5,540 nucleotides of DNA. Source: VFMC01 sp044359565. GTDB lineage: Bacteria > Actinomycetota > Acidimicrobiia > Acidimicrobiales > Ilumatobacteraceae. The notes beneath the pieces were generated by a model. That model saw nothing but the letters and a program-made list of their open reading frames with translations. It was not told the DNA's origin and searched no databases. Positions within the stretch are counted from its first letter, which is position 1. Each line of letters begins with the position of its first letter. Shown in pieces: positions 4,957-5,540 of the stretch. The stretch lies in NCBI GenBank assembly GCA_044359565.1, contig JBIKLX010000199.1, forward strand, positions 1 through 5,540, given 5' to 3'. The position numbers and the translations under genes are program-made.

Positions 4957-5540
4957 GAACTGCTCCGATCGATGAAGGCCGAGGCACGGGCGAGACGCGG
5001 CACGACGGCTCGCTCCAGCATACGCGACCAACGGCGACCTCTGGGTCGCTCCGGGAGTGCTGCACCCGTTGCCGCCAGCCGCTCGTAGTGCTCGACATAG
5101 CGGTGTGCGAGCGCCGTCATCGAGAAGTCGTCGGCCCGACGGCTCCCTGCAGCGACGAGTCGCTCGCGCAGGCGCGGGTCGGCGAGCACCCGCGACAGGC
5201 TCTGAGCGAGAGCCGCCACATCGCCCGGTTCGACCAACACCGCGTCGACGCCGTCGGTGGCCACGTTGCGATATCCGTCGAGGCCACTCGCTACCACCGC
5301 CGTACCCGCGGCCATGGCCTCGACCAGCACCACTCCGAACGACTCGCCGTGCAGCGACGGAGCGCAGAACACCGTCGCCGCCCGCATCCGCTCGACCTTG
5401 TCGTCTTCGCTCACCCGGCCGAGCCAGACGATGCGCCGGTCGTCGCGATAGCGCGCCTGGAGCGCCTCGGTGTCGGGCCCGGTGCCCGCCACCCACACGG
5501 TCACATCGGCGGGCAGCGACTGCAGCGCCTCGAGCAGCAC
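4953..5540 (-). CDS. pimA: PimA-like GT-B glycosyltransferase, C-terminal part (N-terminus beyond window)
   Basis: C-terminal half of a GT4-family glycosyltransferase, most like PimA, which transfers mannose from GDP-mannose to phosphatidylinositol at the inner face of the cytoplasmic membrane, the first step of PIM synthesis. 195 codons are visible and the frame is open to the right edge, so the acceptor-binding N-terminal domain (nearly half of a protein of about 380 residues) is outside. Visible in order (fragment numbering): VWVAGTGPD (15-23), IVWLGRV near 37-43, then FCAPSLHGESFGVVLVEAM (58-76), whose E-x7-E pair (Glu66, Glu74) binds the nucleotide sugar, and GTAVVASGLDGYRNV (79-93). That stretch closely resembles mycobacterial PimA. 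A tail from about 160 is rich in Arg (RPRGRRWSRM) and may touch the membrane. The gene ends in an ATGA overlap with lemA. Family is certain; the PimA identity rests on recalled similarity and on pdxS-pdxT-yebC lying downstream as in mycobacteria, so another GT4 mannosyltransferase remains possible. Confidence 0.8.
   Translation of the reverse strand: MLLEALQSLPADVTVWVAGTGPDTEALQARYRDDRRIVWLGRVSEDDKVERMRAATVFCAPSLHGESFGVVLVEAMAAGTAVVASGLDGYRNVATDGVDAVLVEPGDVAALAQSLSRVLADPRLRERLVAAGSRRADDFSMTALAHRYVEHYERLAATGAALPERPRGRRWSRMLERAVVPRLARASAFIDRSSS
4963..4966 (-). promoter_or_regulatory. Ribosome binding site of lemA
   Basis: The minus strand reads GGAG 6 nt before the lemA ATG, within the final codons of the glycosyltransferase gene. 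Together with the ATGA overlap it supports this start and coupled translation of the two genes. Confidence 0.65.

Noticed and set aside
4957..5496. N-terminal extension of lemA through the glycosyltransferase gene
   Set aside because: The frame is open upstream but the extra residues are low-complexity Arg/Ala/Gly. The true glycosyltransferase frame covers this DNA, and the ATG at 4956 has its own ribosome binding site and membrane helix.
1..5540. An undescribed defence, mobile or secondary-metabolite system
   Set aside because: All seven genes belong to known families and form an ordinary actinobacterial gene run. No transposase, integrase, toxin-antitoxin, CRISPR or biosynthetic signature genes are present.

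Overview
The window is visibly G+C-rich. All seven genes it carries lie on the minus strand, so in transcription order the layout runs from the right edge to the left edge. The content points to a high-GC actinobacterium. The main reasons are a PimA-like mannosyltransferase, the deoxyxylulose-independent vitamin B6 pair pdxS-pdxT followed directly by a YebC-family gene (an order known from mycobacteria and relatives), and a lipoprotein with a long Thr/Ala/Pro linker of the kind common in Acidimicrobiia. The class-level placement is inference; no rRNA or other marker is present.

Layout in transcription order: (1) 5540-4953, C-terminal half of a GT-B glycosyltransferase resembling PimA, cut by the right edge; (2) 4956-4402, LemA-family membrane-anchored protein, overlapping the glycosyltransferase stop in an ATGA arrangement; (3) 4319-3414, HtpX-type M48 membrane metalloprotease, after an 82-nt gap that holds two small inverted repeats; (4) 3417-2320, DUF3048 (YerB-like) lipoprotein starting with GTG inside a GTGA overlap with the htpX stop; (5) 2232-1339, PdxS; (6) 1307-696, PdxT; (7) 667-1, YebC-family protein, cut by the left edge after 222 codons. 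The largest gap between genes is 87 nt, so no long stretch is non-coding.

The genes fall into two functional blocks. The first is an envelope block: a probable phosphatidylinositol mannoside enzyme, the often co-occurring LemA/HtpX pair, and a surface lipoprotein, with two of the three junctions overlapping. The second is pdxS-pdxT, encoding the two subunits of the glutamine-dependent PLP synthase, followed by yebC, a probable translation or regulatory factor. The tight same-strand packing suggests one long transcription unit, possibly with an internal promoter just before pdxS.

I found no mobile element, CRISPR array, tRNA, rRNA, phage gene or clear terminator, and nothing I would call a new biological system. 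The points most worth a second look are a hairpin that buries the pdxT ribosome binding site, the uncertain (possibly leaderless) pdxS start, the envelope genes lying between the pimA-like gene and pdxS, and an 18-bp tandem duplication in the lipoprotein linker.
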